This document shows, one piece after another, positions 4,677-5,700 of a DNA stretch of 5,700 nt. A program made the position numbers and the translations under genes. The stretch spans positions 1-5,700 of the forward strand of contig CAMDPJ010000154.1 in assembly GCA_945903925.1 (NCBI GenBank). The letters run 5' to 3'. The notes beneath the pieces are model-generated. The model worked only from the letters and a program-made list of their open reading frames with translations, was not told the origin of the DNA and made no database searches. The DNA comes from Chryseobacterium gleum. Lineage in GTDB: Bacteria; Bacteroidota; Bacteroidia; Flavobacteriales_C; GCA-002722245. How positions within the stretch are numbered: the stretch's first letter is position 1; each line of letters begins with the position of its first letter.

Positions 4677-5700
4677 ATGAAATTATTCGGCGTATATCCC
4701 TTATTTAACATCGAACCAGTAAAGGCTCAAGGCTCTTATGTTTTCGATAAAGACGGAAAAAAATATTTAGATTTTTATGGCGGACATGCCGTAATTTCTA
4801 TCGGACACACGCATCCGCATTACGTGAAAAGAATTGAATCGCAATTGGAAAATATTGCTTTCTATTCTAACTCTGTGGTGATACCTGTTCAAAGAGAATT
4901 GGCTGAGAAATTAGGTAATGCATCGGGTTATACCGATTACAATTTATTCTTGATTAACTCGGGTGCTGAAGCTTGTGAAAATGCTTTGAAATTGGCTTCT
5001 TTCCACACCGGAAAACCAAGAGTGCTGGCTTTTGATAAAGCATTTCATGGAAGAACTTCTGGTACTTTGCAAGTGACCGATTATCCTAAAATGAAAGCTG
5101 CTTTTAATGCTGGTACAGGAACAGGTTTTCTTCCCTTAGGCGATTTAGAAGTTGTAGAAAATGAATTGAAAAAAGGTGATGTTGCTGGTATCATCATTGA
5201 AGGAATTCAAGGTGTAGCGGGAATTGTAGAGCCTTCTGTAGAGTTTTTACAAGGACTACGAGCTTTGGCCGATAAATACGAAGTGGTATTGATTTTAGAT
5301 GAAGTACAAAGTGGTTACGGTCGTACAGGAAAATTCTTTGCGCATCAGCATGCAGGAATTCAAGCAGATGTTGTGACTATTGCAAAAGGAATGGGTAATG
5401 GTTTTCCAATAGGCGGAGTTTTAATTCACCCAAAATTTAAAGCAAGTGCCGGTTTATTGGGCACTACTTTCGGTGGAAATCATCTGGCTTGTGCTGCTGC
5501 CATGGCGGTATTGGAAGTGATGGAAGAAGAGAATGTAATAACGAATGCAAAAATGCTGGGTGATTACTTAATTAAGGAGATGCAACAATTGCCAAGAATT
5601 AAAAAGATTACCGGCCGAGGTTTAATGTTAGGTGTGTTGATTGAAGGCGGAAAAGAAGTGCGCGACAATTTATTGTTTAAACATAACATATTTACAGGTG
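4677..5700 (+). CDS. argD: N-acylornithine aminotransferase (3' end outside window)
   Basis: ArgD is a class III pyridoxal-phosphate aminotransferase that converts N-acylglutamate semialdehyde to N-acylornithine with glutamate as donor. The frame is open from ATG 4677 to the window edge, 341 codons, so perhaps 30-50 residues are missing compared with the usual length. Conserved segments in order are NSGAEA (94-99, cofactor phosphate), FHGRT (123-127), EGIQG (175-179), LDEVQSGYGRTG (207-218, with D208 to pair with the pyridine nitrogen), IAKGMGNG (235-242, with K237 as the Schiff-base lysine) and TTFGGN (263-268). All catalytic residues are present. Ornithine and acylornithine aminotransferases are close relatives; the link with argC, and the lack of an OAT-type N-terminal extension, favour the biosynthetic enzyme. 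There is no clear Shine-Dalgarno site. Acetyl versus succinyl substrate cannot be read from the sequence. Confidence 0.93.
   Translation, partial: MKLFGVYPLFNIEPVKAQGSYVFDKDGKKYLDFYGGHAVISIGHTHPHYVKRIESQLENIAFYSNSVVIPVQRELAEKLGNASGYTDYNLFLINSGAEACENALKLASFHTGKPRVLAFDKAFHGRTSGTLQVTDYPKMKAAFNAGTGTGFLPLGDLEVVENELKKGDVAGIIIEGIQGVAGIVEPSVEFLQGLRALADKYEVVLILDEVQSGYGRTGKFFAHQHAGIQADVVTIAKGMGNGFPIGGVLIHPKFKASAGLLGTTFGGNHLACAAAMAVLEVMEEENVITNAKMLGDYLIKEMQQLPRIKKITGRGLMLGVLIEGGKEVRDNLLFKHNIFTG

Overview
The window looks like chromosomal DNA of a Bacteroidota member, most likely a Sphingobacteriaceae/Pedobacter-type organism. This rests on the low-GC composition, an HU-like/SPOR membrane protein typical of that phylum, weak or absent Shine-Dalgarno sites, and an arginine gene order (GNAT acyltransferase, argG, argC, argD) that I associate with Bacteroidota. 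The assignment comes from reading the sequence, not from a database search.

Layout, all genes on the + strand. Positions 1-798 hold the 3' part of a membrane protein with an N-terminal HU-like (CCDC81-type) DNA-binding region, one transmembrane helix and a C-terminal SPOR domain. Positions 799-1183 are a repeat-rich gap with a REP-like perfect 30-bp inverted repeat (828-923) and a larger nested palindromic element (953-1106). Positions 1184-1381 encode a 65-residue lipoprotein, followed by an intrinsic terminator (1408-1434). Positions 1435-1699 form the leader of the arginine cluster. It contains a 28-codon ORF (1523-1609) whose three arginine codons are all AGG and fall within eight codons, followed by short alternative stem-loops. 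Then come a GNAT acyltransferase (1700-2278), argG (2282-3475) and argC (3477-4457), packed with gaps of 3 and 1 bases. A second copy of the nested palindromic element (about 4489-4626), in the opposite orientation, separates argC from argD. argD (4677 onward) runs off the right edge.

The genes fit together as follows. The GNAT protein probably acylates glutamate (first step). ArgC reduces the acylglutamyl phosphate, ArgD transaminates the semialdehyde to acylornithine, and ArgG joins citrulline to aspartate late in the pathway. The kinase, transcarbamylase, deacylase and lyase genes are not in view. In Bacteroidota the acyl group may be succinyl instead of acetyl, which the sequence alone cannot settle.

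The most interesting item is the arginine-codon-rich short ORF directly upstream of the arginine genes. AGG is used once in the 39 arginine codons of the four visible arg-cluster genes but three times out of three in this ORF. It is a candidate arginine-sensing leader peptide. I see no canonical terminator hairpin with a U-run after it, so the mechanism remains open.
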